From a virus, in IMG/VR virus record IMGVR_UViG_3300036840_000046, positions 1 through 20,741 of that record: 20,741 nt of DNA. One strand, given 5' to 3'. Positions 14,453 through 20,253 of the stretch are shown one piece after another (the stretch's first letter is position 1; each line of letters starts with the position of its first letter). Both the position numbers and the translations under genes were made by a program. The notes under the pieces were generated by a model. The model made no database searches and was not told the DNA's origin. It saw only the letters and a program-made list of their open reading frames with translations.

Positions 14453-14932
14453 TCAATCCTTTTTGAGCTGATCGAAGCTCGGGAGGGGCTGAAGCGGAGG
14501 CGCAGGCTCATCGAGCGCGCTCGTCACGGGAGGCTGGCTCGGCACGGTCGCGCGCTCGGGCGTGGGCGCCTTGGCCTGGAGCTCCTTGACAGCGGATGCG
14601 ATGCTGGCAGTCCACTCGCGCCCGCGCCGGAGCTCGAGGTTCAACGCGGCGATCTGCTCCGTGTTGCGGTCCGTCGCCTCCTTGAGCGCCTCGTACGTCG
14701 CACGCGAGACGGCTTGCTGCTCCTGGTAGTTCGTGTACGCCGTGATCGCCCCGGTCAAGGCAGTCACGAACGCGATAACTGTGCCGGGGACACCCGAGAT
14801 CACCGCAGCTGCGGTCTTCTTGTGTGGAGCGGGAGGCGTGGAACCTTGGGTGGTGGGCTCGAGCGACGTCATGCCGGGCAAGCTACACCGGATCCCGCCG
14901 CTCGACCACCCAATTGTTAAGACCTGATTCAC
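14453..14932 (-). CDS. Membrane-anchored coiled-coil protein (possible spanin or holin)
   Basis: The start is uncertain: GTG 14932 lies 3 nt after the previous stop with AGG-rich sequence upstream and a GC-biased first 20 codons, while ATG 14872 (MTSLEPTTQGSTPPAPHKK) has no evident ribosome-binding site. The protein has one hydrophobic span (TAAAVISGVPGTVIAFVTAL), then a charged helical stretch (NYQEQQAVSRATYEALKEAT; IAALNLELRRGREWTASIAS), and a Pro-rich C-terminus. A single N-terminal span plus coiled coil resembles inner-membrane spanins or small tail-anchored proteins. No endolysin gene is seen nearby, so a lysis role is tentative. Confidence 0.7.
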   Translation of the reverse strand: MNQVLTIGWSSGGIRCSLPGMTSLEPTTQGSTPPAPHKKTAAAVISGVPGTVIAFVTALTGAITAYTNYQEQQAVSRATYEALKEATDRNTEQIAALNLELRRGREWTASIASAVKELQAKAPTPERATVPSQPPVTSALDEPAPPLQPLPSFDQLKKD

Positions 14933-14935
14933 CCC

Positions 14936-15211
14936 TCAAGCCACCTCCCATTCCCGAAACATGCGATCGACTTCGAGCTCCACGGGATCGGCCGCCGGCG
15001 GCAAAGACGCACACATGCGGCTGATCGCGGCATCGATCAAGCAGTCGAACGCGAACCCTTGTTCGGGTTTCCCTCCCGTGCGCCAGACCTCATAGGCGAG
15101 CGCGAGCCGGCGATCTTTCGCGCACGGCGACGGGCGCGCGCCAGAATCTTCCGAGTTTCGTACAGGTTCAACCGAGCTTGAGTTGTCATCTTGCTTATCT
15201 CGAACGACCAT
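14936..15211 (-). CDS. Hypothetical accessory protein
   Basis: The frame with ATG 15211 (MVVRDKQDDNSSSVEPVRNS) gives 91 residues. Its second half, RRLALAYEVWRTGGKPEQGF to VELEVDRMFREWEVA, is clearly coding-like, with strongly GC third positions. The first 25 codons are less biased. An alternative ATG in another frame at about 15190 (MTTQARLNLYETRKILARA) also reads plausibly before running out at 15037, so the 5' end could be misplaced or contain a shift. A degenerate copy of the 27-bp motif overlaps this start. Confidence 0.65.
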   Translation of the reverse strand: MVVRDKQDDNSSSVEPVRNSEDSGARPSPCAKDRRLALAYEVWRTGGKPEQGFAFDCLIDAAISRMCASLPPAADPVELEVDRMFREWEVA

Positions 15212-15228
15212 GGGCAGCCCGCCTTTAG
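15202..15228 (-). promoter_or_regulatory. 27-bp motif, copy H (degenerate)
   Basis: Block 1 is CTAAAG, overlapping the TAA stop of the gene to the right, and block 2 is CGTTC, at exactly the spacing found in the other copies. The middle reads CTGCCC where others have CACCCG. It overlaps the proposed ATG 15211 of the next gene, which makes it the least certain copy. Confidence 0.45.
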
Positions 15229-15422
15229 TTGCAGGAGCGATCTTGTAGCTTGCGGATCGCGCCGGCGACCGCCGCATAGGCGACCTCGGCCGAGACCTGC
15301 GCGCGCGTGCTGACGACCTCGATCAGCGCTTCCAGCATGTCGTCCCCGCGCGTCTCCGGGCGCGTCACCAGCACGTCGCACCCCGCCTTGACCACTCCAA
15401 ACGCCAACGTCTCCAGATCCAT
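15225..15422 (-). CDS. Small accessory protein, 65 residues
   Basis: The ATG at 15422 has GGGAGG 6 nt upstream, a very strong site. The 65-residue product is Ala/Val-rich and helical (MLEALIEVVSTRAQVSAEVA; YAAVAGAIRKLQDRSCN), with two cysteines and no membrane span. The family is not recognised. The gap of 36 bases to its right holds no motif copy. Confidence 0.75.
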   Translation of the reverse strand: MDLETLAFGVVKAGCDVLVTRPETRGDDMLEALIEVVSTRAQVSAEVAYAAVAGAIRKLQDRSCN

Positions 15423-15458
15423 GTTCTACCTCCCTCTGTGTGTTTAGGTAACCCTGGT

Positions 15459-15791
15459 TCAGACAGCCTTAACCGGCCAAGGGCCCCCGTGGTAATCGGG
15501 ACCCACACGGGACGGCTCGCGCGTCGCGAGCGGGCCGTGCCCCGGCTGGCACCGATCTAGGCGCTCGCAGGACACGACCTCACATGTGTGTTCATGCCCA
15601 AAGCGAAACGCTTTGGCGGGCAGAGGGAAGAAACGCCAGTACTTGAACAGGTCGTTCGCCTCTATCCCGTAGTCGAACCCCGTTTTGTTGGCCTCGAGCT
15701 GAGCCGCCGCGCGGACGGCGGCGTGCGCGGCGAGGCCTTCCGGGGTCTGGCTCCAACGGACCGCGATCTTCTTGCTGCGTTTCATGCTCAT
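15459..15791 (-). CDS. Hypothetical accessory protein, 110 residues
   Basis: ATG 15791 has GGGAG 8 nt upstream (within the 27-bp motif copy D); a second ATG follows two codons later. The protein starts MSMKRSKKIAVRWSQTPEGL. It has an Ala-rich helix, an aromatic stretch (NDLFKYWRFFPLPAKAFRFG) and two cysteines (HTCEVVSCERLDRC area has three). The C-terminus is Gly/Pro-rich. Function is unknown. Confidence 0.75.
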   Translation of the reverse strand: MSMKRSKKIAVRWSQTPEGLAAHAAVRAAAQLEANKTGFDYGIEANDLFKYWRFFPLPAKAFRFGHEHTCEVVSCERLDRCQPGHGPLATREPSRVGPDYHGGPWPVKAV

Positions 15792-15793
15792 GG

Positions 15794-15820
15794 GAACGGC
15801 TCCCGGGTGTGAGGCTTGAG
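15794..15820 (-). promoter_or_regulatory. 27-bp motif, copy D
   Basis: Block 1 reads CTCAAG, the middle contains CACCCG after 9 nt of block-1-proximal sequence, and block 2 is CCGTTC, ending 2 nt before ATG 15791. It shares the 16-nt run CACCCGGGAGCCGTTC with copy E, ahead of an unrelated gene. Confidence 0.7.
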
Positions 15821-15826
15821 CAGAAA

Positions 15827-16057
15827 CTACGCGAGACCGATCGGCTGCCGGCCGAAGTAGACCGGGTGCGCCTGTTGAATGTTCTGGGCCGTGCGCCCCA
15901 CGGGGAGCGCCCCGCGCCCCGTGAGGATCTCTCCCGCGCGCGTGAGCCTGTAGATCGTCCGCCCCTCGGCATCCACGCCGTCCGGCTCGACCATCCCCGA
16001 CGCCAGCGCCGCCTTCAGGTCCCCATCCGACATGTGCACTCGATCACCCTTCCTCAT
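15827..16057 (-). CDS. Small winged-helix-like protein, 76 residues
   Basis: The start overlaps the upstream stop as ATGA, and AAGGAG is present 8-9 nt upstream. The sequence LKAALASGMVEPDGVDAEGR followed by TIYRLTRAGEILTG has the form of a small winged-helix domain, in which an acidic turn and an LTxAG wing follow the recognition helix region. The 92-residue protein at 18113-18391 has a related LTPSG element. DNA binding is a guess from this pattern; no regulator family is recognised. Confidence 0.7.
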   Translation of the reverse strand: MRKGDRVHMSDGDLKAALASGMVEPDGVDAEGRTIYRLTRAGEILTGRGALPVGRTAQNIQQAHPVYFGRQPIGLA

Positions 16058-16338
16058 CTCTGCTCTCCTTCTCCCCGCGCCTTGAGCGCGGCCAAAACTC
16101 GCTGCGCCGTTTCTCGGCGCTCCTGAGACTTTTTCTGCAACAAGTGGTGCGTTGTATGCCGCGCCAGGCTCGCCAGCAGCTTACGCTCCACCCGCTCCTC
16201 CGGGAGCGTGCGCAGCAGCTGTACGATCCACTTCACCCACCGCTCCTCCGGGAGCGTGAAGCGCGGGTACGCTTTGCGTGCCGAGCGGAGGAGCTTCCGC
16301 GCCTTGGCCATCTCCTCCGGATCGATCTTCCCCTTCAT
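16054..16338 (-). CDS. Helical basic protein with a repeated TLPEER unit
   Basis: The ATG at 16338 (MKGKIDPEEMAKARKLLRSA) overlaps the previous stop as ATGA. The 94-residue product is helical and basic. It contains FTLPEERWVKW and LRTLPEERVERK, encoded by a direct repeat of about 19 bp (16192-16210 and 16240-16258), suggesting a small internal duplication. The function is unknown. Confidence 0.75.
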   Translation of the reverse strand: MKGKIDPEEMAKARKLLRSARKAYPRFTLPEERWVKWIVQLLRTLPEERVERKLLASLARHTTHHLLQKKSQERRETAQRVLAALKARGEGEQR

Positions 16339-16610
16339 GACCGCGCCATGGCCTCCATGTACGTGATCCGGACCTGCTCGGCGCTCTTGCACGTCTGCTC
16401 GACCGGCGGCGTGTAGGCGTGCAGCGCGGCCGCCGAGCGAATGACCTCCCGGCCGGTGCTCAGGTTCGTGCAGCGGAACTGCGTCGTGACGCGCAGGCGC
16501 CCAGCGCGCGTCGAGACACTCTCGAACTCGGACTCCACGCGAACCCGCACGCGCACCCCGCCCACCTTGCTCGCGTAAACCGCCCCGACCTTGACGTCTG
16601 CTGATCGCAT
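16335..16610 (-). CDS. Hypothetical beta-rich accessory protein, 91 residues
   Basis: ATG 16610 has AAGGAG 8 nt upstream, so the Arg-rich extension to 16976 is excluded. The sequence MRSADVKVGAVYASKVGGVR continues with alternating Val/Arg strands and two cysteines, ending in a helical MEAMARS. This resembles a small beta-barrel (SH3- or KOW-like) fold, with VKVGAVYASKVGG as the first strand pair. That is a pattern impression only. Confidence 0.75.
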   Translation of the reverse strand: MRSADVKVGAVYASKVGGVRVRVRVESEFESVSTRAGRLRVTTQFRCTNLSTGREVIRSAAALHAYTPPVEQTCKSAEQVRITYMEAMARS

Positions 16611-16631
16611 TGTGTTGCTCCTTGCCCCTAT

Positions 16632-16658
16632 GAACGGCGCTCTATGGGCGCCCTGTAG
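16632..16658 (-). promoter_or_regulatory. 27-bp motif, copy F
   Basis: Block 1 is CTACAG and block 2 is CCGTTC, with the standard spacing. It ends 21 nt before ATG 16610, and a separate AAGGAG site lies between. The middle can form a short GGCGC/GCGCC hairpin that other copies lack, so the conserved part is the two blocks. Confidence 0.65.
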
Positions 16659-16678
16659 AAGAAAACGCGCGTTAGCAC

Positions 16679-16903
16679 TCACCAATCCCGATCCGCCGTC
16701 GAGCGGATCAGCCGCGCGCACCTGTAATAGACCCGCGCCGCACGTCGCGCGCGCCCTTCGGGCGGCGAGTCCTCGAAGGCCTCGAAGTCGTCCGCCGGCG
16801 CGGCGCCCGAGCTCGGCATCCGACAACACCCCGCGGGGAGCCCCGCCCGGCGGCACTGGCAATGCCGCGACCGGAGCGCGCGGGGAGCGACCGGGCCGAG
16901 CAT
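16679..16903 (-). CDS. Cysteine-rich small protein, 74 residues
   Basis: ATG 16903 overlaps the upstream stop as TAATG. The product has a C15-x-C17 and C26-C27 cluster (RHCQCRRAGLPAGCCRMP), an acidic DDFEAFEDSPPEG turn and a basic end with a fifth cysteine. It could bind zinc. No family is recognised; it is tightly coupled to the gene before it. Confidence 0.65.
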   Translation of the reverse strand: MLGPVAPRALRSRHCQCRRAGLPAGCCRMPSSGAAPADDFEAFEDSPPEGRARRAARVYYRCARLIRSTADRDW

Positions 16904-17157
16904 TACGCGCGCCCTTCCGCGCGGCGCTCGCGCTCCGCCCACGCGCGGTCGGCGGAGTCCTGAGAGAGGCCGTCACCGCGGCGCTCGAAGCCCTCCTCGC
17001 GCAAGTAGCAGACGCGCTCGAGCTCGGCGTCGGAGAGGGAGCGGAGGTATGCCGTGTCGCGGGGGTCGGGGTCGACGGCGGGGAGGCCCGCCTTGTGAGA
17101 GGCCTTGACGAGCTGGAGGGCGTAGAACACGGGGTCGAGGTTCGCTGCGTTGTTCAT
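16903..17157 (-). CDS. Small accessory protein, 84 residues
   Basis: The ATG at 17157 gives MNNAANLDPVFYALQLVKAS. It lies 9 nt after motif copy A and has no strong ribosome-binding site beyond AGGA directly adjacent, so the transcript may be nearly leaderless. The centre (RDTAYLRSLSDAELERVCYL) is helical and the C-terminus is rich in Arg, Glu and Ala. The first four residues and the upstream sequence resemble those of the protein at 18443-18694. Confidence 0.75.
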   Translation of the reverse strand: MNNAANLDPVFYALQLVKASHKAGLPAVDPDPRDTAYLRSLSDAELERVCYLREEGFERRGDGLSQDSADRAWAERERRAEGRA

Positions 17158-17166
17158 GTCCTGGAA

Positions 17167-17193
17167 GAACGGACGTCGGTGAGATGCCTGAAA
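17167..17193 (-). promoter_or_regulatory. 27-bp motif, copy A
   Basis: Block 1 is TTTCAG and block 2 is CCGTTC, ending 9 nt before ATG 17157. It starts 2 nt after the T-tract of a strong terminator, leaving only 38 bp for a promoter and leader. This is the best positional argument that the motif is itself a promoter. Confidence 0.7.
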
Positions 17194-17195
17194 CG

Positions 17196-17227
17196 AAAAA
17201 ACGCCGGGGACCCGAAGATCCCCGGCG
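17196..17227 (-). terminator. Intrinsic terminator of the first lipoprotein gene
   Basis: A perfect 9-bp GC-rich stem (17202-17210 with 17219-17227), an 8-nt loop containing TTCG on the minus strand, and six T residues (17201-17196) follow the lipoprotein stop by about 23 nt. It is oriented with the gene and directly precedes motif copy A. Confidence 0.85.
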
Positions 17228-17250
17228 CGCGTCACTTCAGGGCGGCGTGT

Positions 17251-17922
17251 TCAGTCGCAGGCCGCGTCGCTGGTCCGGATGTTGGGCAGCGTGACGTTGT
17301 TCTCGGCGAGCAAGTCGCGGATGATCTCCATGACTTGCAAGCACGTCGCCTCGTCCGCCACGGGGCGCGTGATCGAGTCGACGCCGTTGGCCGCCGGGGG
17401 TTGGTCGTTGGAGATGAAGGCGTACGTGGGGCTCCCTTCACCTACGATCCGCGTCATGCTCCAGTCCAGCCCGATCTGGAACGGAGTCGGGTTGCCCACG
17501 AAGTAGACGTTCTCCGTCGCGGAGCACTCCACGCGCAGCGCCGAGCCGGTGCAGCTGGCATCGATCGCGTACTCCCAGAACGTGACGCTCGTCGGGTCGC
17601 TCCCCGGCGGGAGGGACAGGTCGAGAACGGTCGTCCCGAACGTGCCGATCACCACGAAGTTGTTCCCGTCCCACAACGTGTAGGCGACGAAGGGCTGATC
17701 GGGGGTGTTGGGGTCGGAGTCGCGGAAGATGCCTGGCTCGTAGAAAACCCCGTACTTGCGCTGCGGCACGAGCACCAGCTCCTGCTTCGCCTCTCCGAAG
17801 TCCTCCGGCGGGACCAGGTCGGTCTCTCCGAGCCGCTCCACAGGCTCGGGCTGCGCCTCCACGCCGTGGCAGGCGAGCGCGATCAAGAACAGGCCGACGA
17901 TCCCATATGTGCGATTGTGCAT
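17251..17922 (-). CDS. Secreted lipoprotein 1
   Basis: ATG 17922 has AGGAG 6-7 nt upstream; the Arg-rich extension to 18015 is excluded. The 223-residue precursor has a signal sequence with a lipobox ending LIALAC18, so the mature protein should be lipidated at Cys18. A Glu/Pro-rich linker (VERLGETDLVPPEDFGEAKQ) precedes a beta-rich domain with four further cysteines, possibly two disulfides. Phage lipoproteins often protect the host surface from superinfection; that is an inference. The gene ends in its own terminator. Confidence 0.85.
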   Translation of the reverse strand: MHNRTYGIVGLFLIALACHGVEAQPEPVERLGETDLVPPEDFGEAKQELVLVPQRKYGVFYEPGIFRDSDPNTPDQPFVAYTLWDGNNFVVIGTFGTTVLDLSLPPGSDPTSVTFWEYAIDASCTGSALRVECSATENVYFVGNPTPFQIGLDWSMTRIVGEGSPTYAFISNDQPPAANGVDSITRPVADEATCLQVMEIIRDLLAENNVTLPNIRTSDAACD

Positions 17923-17965
17923 GTGTTCTCCTACTTTCCTCTCGGTACCGTGTGAGACAGGCGCG

Positions 17966-18070
17966 TCAGCGCGCGCCAGACGTGTGTTGGTTGGGGCCCG
18001 GCGTCCACGGGTCATCCCCGAGCAGCGAGCGGAACAGGCGGACCAACGCGGAACGGAGACGCTTCTTCAT
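17966..18070 (-). CDS. 34-residue basic amphipathic peptide
   Basis: A very short frame from ATG 18070 to TGA 17966, preceded by AAGGA and a GGGGG run. The peptide begins MKKRLRSALVRLFRSLLGDD, a strongly amphipathic cationic helix, and ends in a Pro/Gly-rich tail. It fills the gap between two genes. It may be a membrane-active or host-interacting micropeptide, or a chance frame. Confidence 0.45.
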   Translation of the reverse strand: MKKRLRSALVRLFRSLLGDDPWTPGPNQHTSGAR

Positions 18071-18112
18071 CCCCCGTCCTTGCGCGCCAGCCCGCCCCGT
18101 TGGGGCACGTTG

Positions 18113-18391
18113 TCACGCCTTCTTCGAGCCGTACAACCAGAAGTCGCGCCCGCTCGGCGTGAGGTGCCACGTGACGATCTTCGTGAGGCCGACGGGCTGC
18201 AGCGCCGGCCAGTTGCCGGCGTAGCTCGAGGGCTTGAGATCGACCACGCGCTCCCGGCGCTCAATGTGCCCGCGCTCGAGGAGCCAGCGCACGCTGCGCT
18301 CCGTTTCGGGCTCGAAGGGCGCCTTGCCCTCGAAGTCCCCCGACAGGCCGTGCTTGAACGAAGCCGAGTGCATCACTTCATCGATCGTCAT
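18113..18391 (-). CDS. Small winged-helix-like protein, 92 residues
   Basis: ATG 18391 has GGAGGAA 9-14 nt upstream. The product (MTIDEVMHSASFKHGLSGDF) contains ERSVRWLLERGHIERRERVV followed by TWHLTPSGRDFWLYG, the alternation of a helix, a basic turn and an LTPSG wing typical of winged-helix domains. It may bind DNA, but the family is not recognised. Motif copy E lies upstream. Confidence 0.75.
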   Translation of the reverse strand: MTIDEVMHSASFKHGLSGDFEGKAPFEPETERSVRWLLERGHIERRERVVDLKPSSYAGNWPALQPVGLTKIVTWHLTPSGRDFWLYGSKKA

Positions 18392-18419
18392 GTCCCTGTT
18401 CCTCCGTGTTTGATCCTGT

Positions 18420-18446
18420 GAACGGCTCCCGGGTGCCTCCCTTTAG
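18420..18446 (-). promoter_or_regulatory. 27-bp motif, copy E
   Basis: Block 1 is CTAAAG, with its TAA also serving as the stop of the gene to the right; the middle is CACCCG and block 2 is CCGTTC. The motif ends about 28 nt before ATG 18391, leaving space for the separate GGAGG site of that gene. Confidence 0.7.
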
Positions 18447-18694
18447 GAGGACTTGCGAGCGAAGCCGCGCTTGGCGGCGGCGAGCACTTCCTCGAAGGAG
18501 GCGCCGTAGTTGCGCGCGACCTCCTTGAGCTCGGCCAGATCCTCGTTACCGACGATCCCGCGCTTGGCGGCGGAGGCCTCGATCATGAGAAGCACTTCCG
18601 CCTTGACCTCGTCCACCGTCTTGACCCGAACCTTCACCACCATCGCGTAGCTCTCCGTCTCGACCGTCTTGTTAACCAGCACTGCGTTGTTCAT
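18443..18694 (-). CDS. Small helical accessory protein, 83 residues
   Basis: ATG 18694 gives MNNAVLVNKTVETESYAMVV; it begins 9 nt after motif copy B. The C-terminal two thirds (KTVDEVKAEVLLMIEASAAK; NYGASFEEVLAAAKRGFARK) are helical with alternating charges. The extended frame to 18787 is Arg-rich and includes the motif, so it is not thought to be coding. The function is unknown. Confidence 0.75.
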   Translation of the reverse strand: MNNAVLVNKTVETESYAMVVKVRVKTVDEVKAEVLLMIEASAAKRGIVGNEDLAELKEVARNYGASFEEVLAAAKRGFARKSS

Positions 18695-18703
18695 GTCCTG
18701 AGA

Positions 18704-18730
18704 GAACGGCGTGCGGGTGAGGCTCTTGAG
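18704..18730 (-). promoter_or_regulatory. 27-bp motif, copy B
   Basis: Block 1 is CTCAAG, the middle contains CACCCG and block 2 is CCGTTC. It ends 9 nt before ATG 18694, followed by TCTCAGGAC; copy A has the same spacing and the near-identical TTCCAGGAC. Confidence 0.7.
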
Positions 18731-18806
18731 AGGAAAACGACGTGGGCGTGCTCGCGTCGACGCGGCCGAAGTGATGTAGCCATGCACCAGCGATCCTCAT
18801 TCACGC

Positions 18807-19031
18807 TCACAACCCGCTCTCCTTCAAAAACTGACAGTGTGGGCAATCGGCGAAGCGCCGCTGGAGCGGGCGCTTGGGGCTCGGCTCGAGCCGGCGCAAG
18901 CGGAGCTCATGGGACGTGGCCCCGAGTGCGATGCCCAGCTCGCGCGCGTGCGCCTCGTTGCGCGCTTCAACCAGCGCCAGCCCGCGCCGCTTGCCCTTCT
19001 CGTAGTAGAACAGCTGATACCAACCGTGCAT
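18807..19031 (-). CDS. Small accessory protein with C-terminal CxxC
   Basis: ATG 19031 has GGGAGGGG upstream, giving MHGWYQLFYYEKGKRRGLAL, 74 residues. An aromatic, basic N-terminus is followed by an Ala/Glu-rich helix, then a basic linker and DCPHCQFLK near the end, which may bind metal. The N-terminus (YQLFYYEKGKRRGLALVEAR) looks like a small beta-alpha fold. The family is not recognised. Confidence 0.75.
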   Translation of the reverse strand: MHGWYQLFYYEKGKRRGLALVEARNEAHARELGIALGATSHELRLRRLEPSPKRPLQRRFADCPHCQFLKESGL

Positions 19032-19089
19032 CGTGTGCCCCTCCCTAGAACATGCAAAGGCCGCAGACGCTCGAGCGCCCACGGCCTCT

Positions 19090-19116
19090 GAACGGAGCCC
19101 AGATGGGGCTCTTTAG
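19090..19116 (-). promoter_or_regulatory. 27-bp motif, copy G
   Basis: Block 1 is CTAAAG, containing the stop codon of the second lipoprotein gene; block 2 is CCGTTC. Between them lie GAGCCC and GGGCTC, which can pair, so this copy may combine motif and hairpin. It is followed by a further imperfect hairpin (AGGCCG/CGGCCT) before the gene at 18807-19031. Confidence 0.65.
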
Positions 19117-19865
19117 GGCGCGTACTGCTGGAGCCGGCCCGCCTCTGTGCTGTTGGGGGACTTCGATTGGGTGAACCACGTGAAGTCTGCCGAAGGCGCG
19201 TCGCTGTTGCCCATGAGGGGCGAGTTGTTGGAGTTGCGGTGGAGGCTCAGGCCGTAGAAGATCCCGCGCTTGTAGGCGTTGGTGATGTACCGCTGGCACT
19301 GCTGCTGGGTCGCCCCCATGGCGTTGCAGTGGTTGACCAGCTTGTTCCCGTTGGCCACGGACCACGCCTCGTAGCGCCGACACACGAGCGAGCCTCCCGG
19401 GCCGCCTTGCATACAGGGGTCGACGCCGACGTTGCTGGGGTACACGAACATCTGACTGTACGGCGCCACAGGCCCCGCCACGCACCGCCCCTTGATCACG
19501 ACATCCGCCGTACCCGAGCCGGCGTTCGTGAAGCCTGTGGAGTGGGTGATCGTGAGCCAAGCGAACGCCTCGCTCGCGGCCGTGTTGAAGGCGTTCTGCC
19601 ACAGCGTCCCCGAGCACCCGCCATCCAGCAACCCCGAGAACTCCATGCGCACACGCTTGCCCTTGGGGTAAATGCACTCGGCGCCGGACGTCTTGAGGCA
19701 GACGTCCAGATCGGGCCCCAAGGAGACGCGCGCGATCCCGTAGCCCGACGGGACCGTGAGCTCCTGCTCGAGCTCCCCGAGCTCCTGCTCGAAGTCACTT
19801 TCGACGCCGCCGCACGCGGCGAGCAGCGTCGAGACGAATAACACCCACAATGTCTTGAATTGCAT
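19113..19865 (-). CDS. Secreted lipoprotein 2, cysteine-rich
   Basis: The 250-residue precursor starts at ATG 19865 with GAAGGAAA upstream. The signal peptide (MQFKTLWVLFVSTLLAAC) ends in a LAAC lipobox at Cys18, followed by GG and an acidic EQELGELEQEL linker. The mature domain has eight further cysteines, an even number consistent with four disulfides, and a C-terminal segment YKRGIFYGLSLHRNSNNSP. It should sit in the outer membrane or periplasm. Phage-borne surface lipoproteins commonly block receptors; an attachment or host-fitness role is equally possible. I recognise no catalytic motif. Confidence 0.85.
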   Translation of the reverse strand: MQFKTLWVLFVSTLLAACGGVESDFEQELGELEQELTVPSGYGIARVSLGPDLDVCLKTSGAECIYPKGKRVRMEFSGLLDGGCSGTLWQNAFNTAASEAFAWLTITHSTGFTNAGSGTADVVIKGRCVAGPVAPYSQMFVYPSNVGVDPCMQGGPGGSLVCRRYEAWSVANGNKLVNHCNAMGATQQQCQRYITNAYKRGIFYGLSLHRNSNNSPLMGNSDAPSADFTWFTQSKSPNSTEAGRLQQYAP

Positions 19866-19879
19866 GCTGTTTCCTTCGG

Positions 19880-20212
19880 TTAACCCACGTACTGGGTTTC
19901 ATCCGAAGGAGAGCATACCACTTTCGGCCGAGCGCACTTGATCTTGACCTGCTGGAAGCCGGCGAGCTCGAGCCCGCGCCGGGAGCGCTCGGCGGCGTCG
20001 CGCGTCTCCTTCGTGATTACGGCCATGAGGCCCTTTTGCCCATGCTTGTGCAGCGTCGCGCAGGGCTTGCAGACGCGGAAGCAACCCCCCGCGATCAGGA
20101 CGTTCGTGAACGAGTCAGCTCCAAACACGTCGTCCGTGGAGCTGTGTCCGCACATGTGGCAGACAATCGTTTCTTCCAGGCCTTGGTTTTCGAGAGCGAA
20201 GAGCTTTTCCAT
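19880..20212 (-). CDS. Four-cysteine zinc-binding protein
   Basis: ATG 20212 gives a 110-residue product beginning MEKLFALENQGLEETIVCHM. It has C18-x2-C21 and C44, C48-x2-C51 with H55 and H57 (CFRVCKPCATLHKH), a zinc-ribbon-like set. The C-terminal half is basic and helical (TRDAAERSRRGLELAGFQQV). It begins 9 nt after motif copy C, without a strong ribosome-binding site. Nucleic-acid or protein binding is likely; target unknown. Confidence 0.8.
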   Translation of the reverse strand: MEKLFALENQGLEETIVCHMCGHSSTDDVFGADSFTNVLIAGGCFRVCKPCATLHKHGQKGLMAVITKETRDAAERSRRGLELAGFQQVKIKCARPKVVCSPSDETQYVG

Positions 20213-20221
20213 ACCCAGGGA

Positions 20222-20248
20222 GAACGTCCGCCGGGTGCTGGCCTTTAG
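20222..20248 (-). promoter_or_regulatory. 27-bp motif, copy C
   Basis: Block 1 is CTAAAG, the middle contains CACCCG and block 2 is ACGTTC. It ends 9 nt before ATG 20212, the same spacing as copies A and B, and follows the TGA of the gene to the right by a few nucleotides. Confidence 0.7.
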
Positions 20249-20253
20249 CAGAA

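Noticed and set aside
15794-15820. Resemblance of motif copy D to the T7 promoter (CTCAC then GGGAG)
   Set aside because: The likeness is limited to copy D; other copies lack CTCAC at that position or the GGGAG block.
17470-17500. CCGTTC inside lipoprotein 1 on the minus strand
   Set aside because: It is within a coding sequence and lacks block 1 at the fixed spacing.
16591-17955. 454-codon plus-strand open frame
   Set aside because: It crosses five well-supported minus-strand genes, a terminator and a motif copy; composition is shadow-like.
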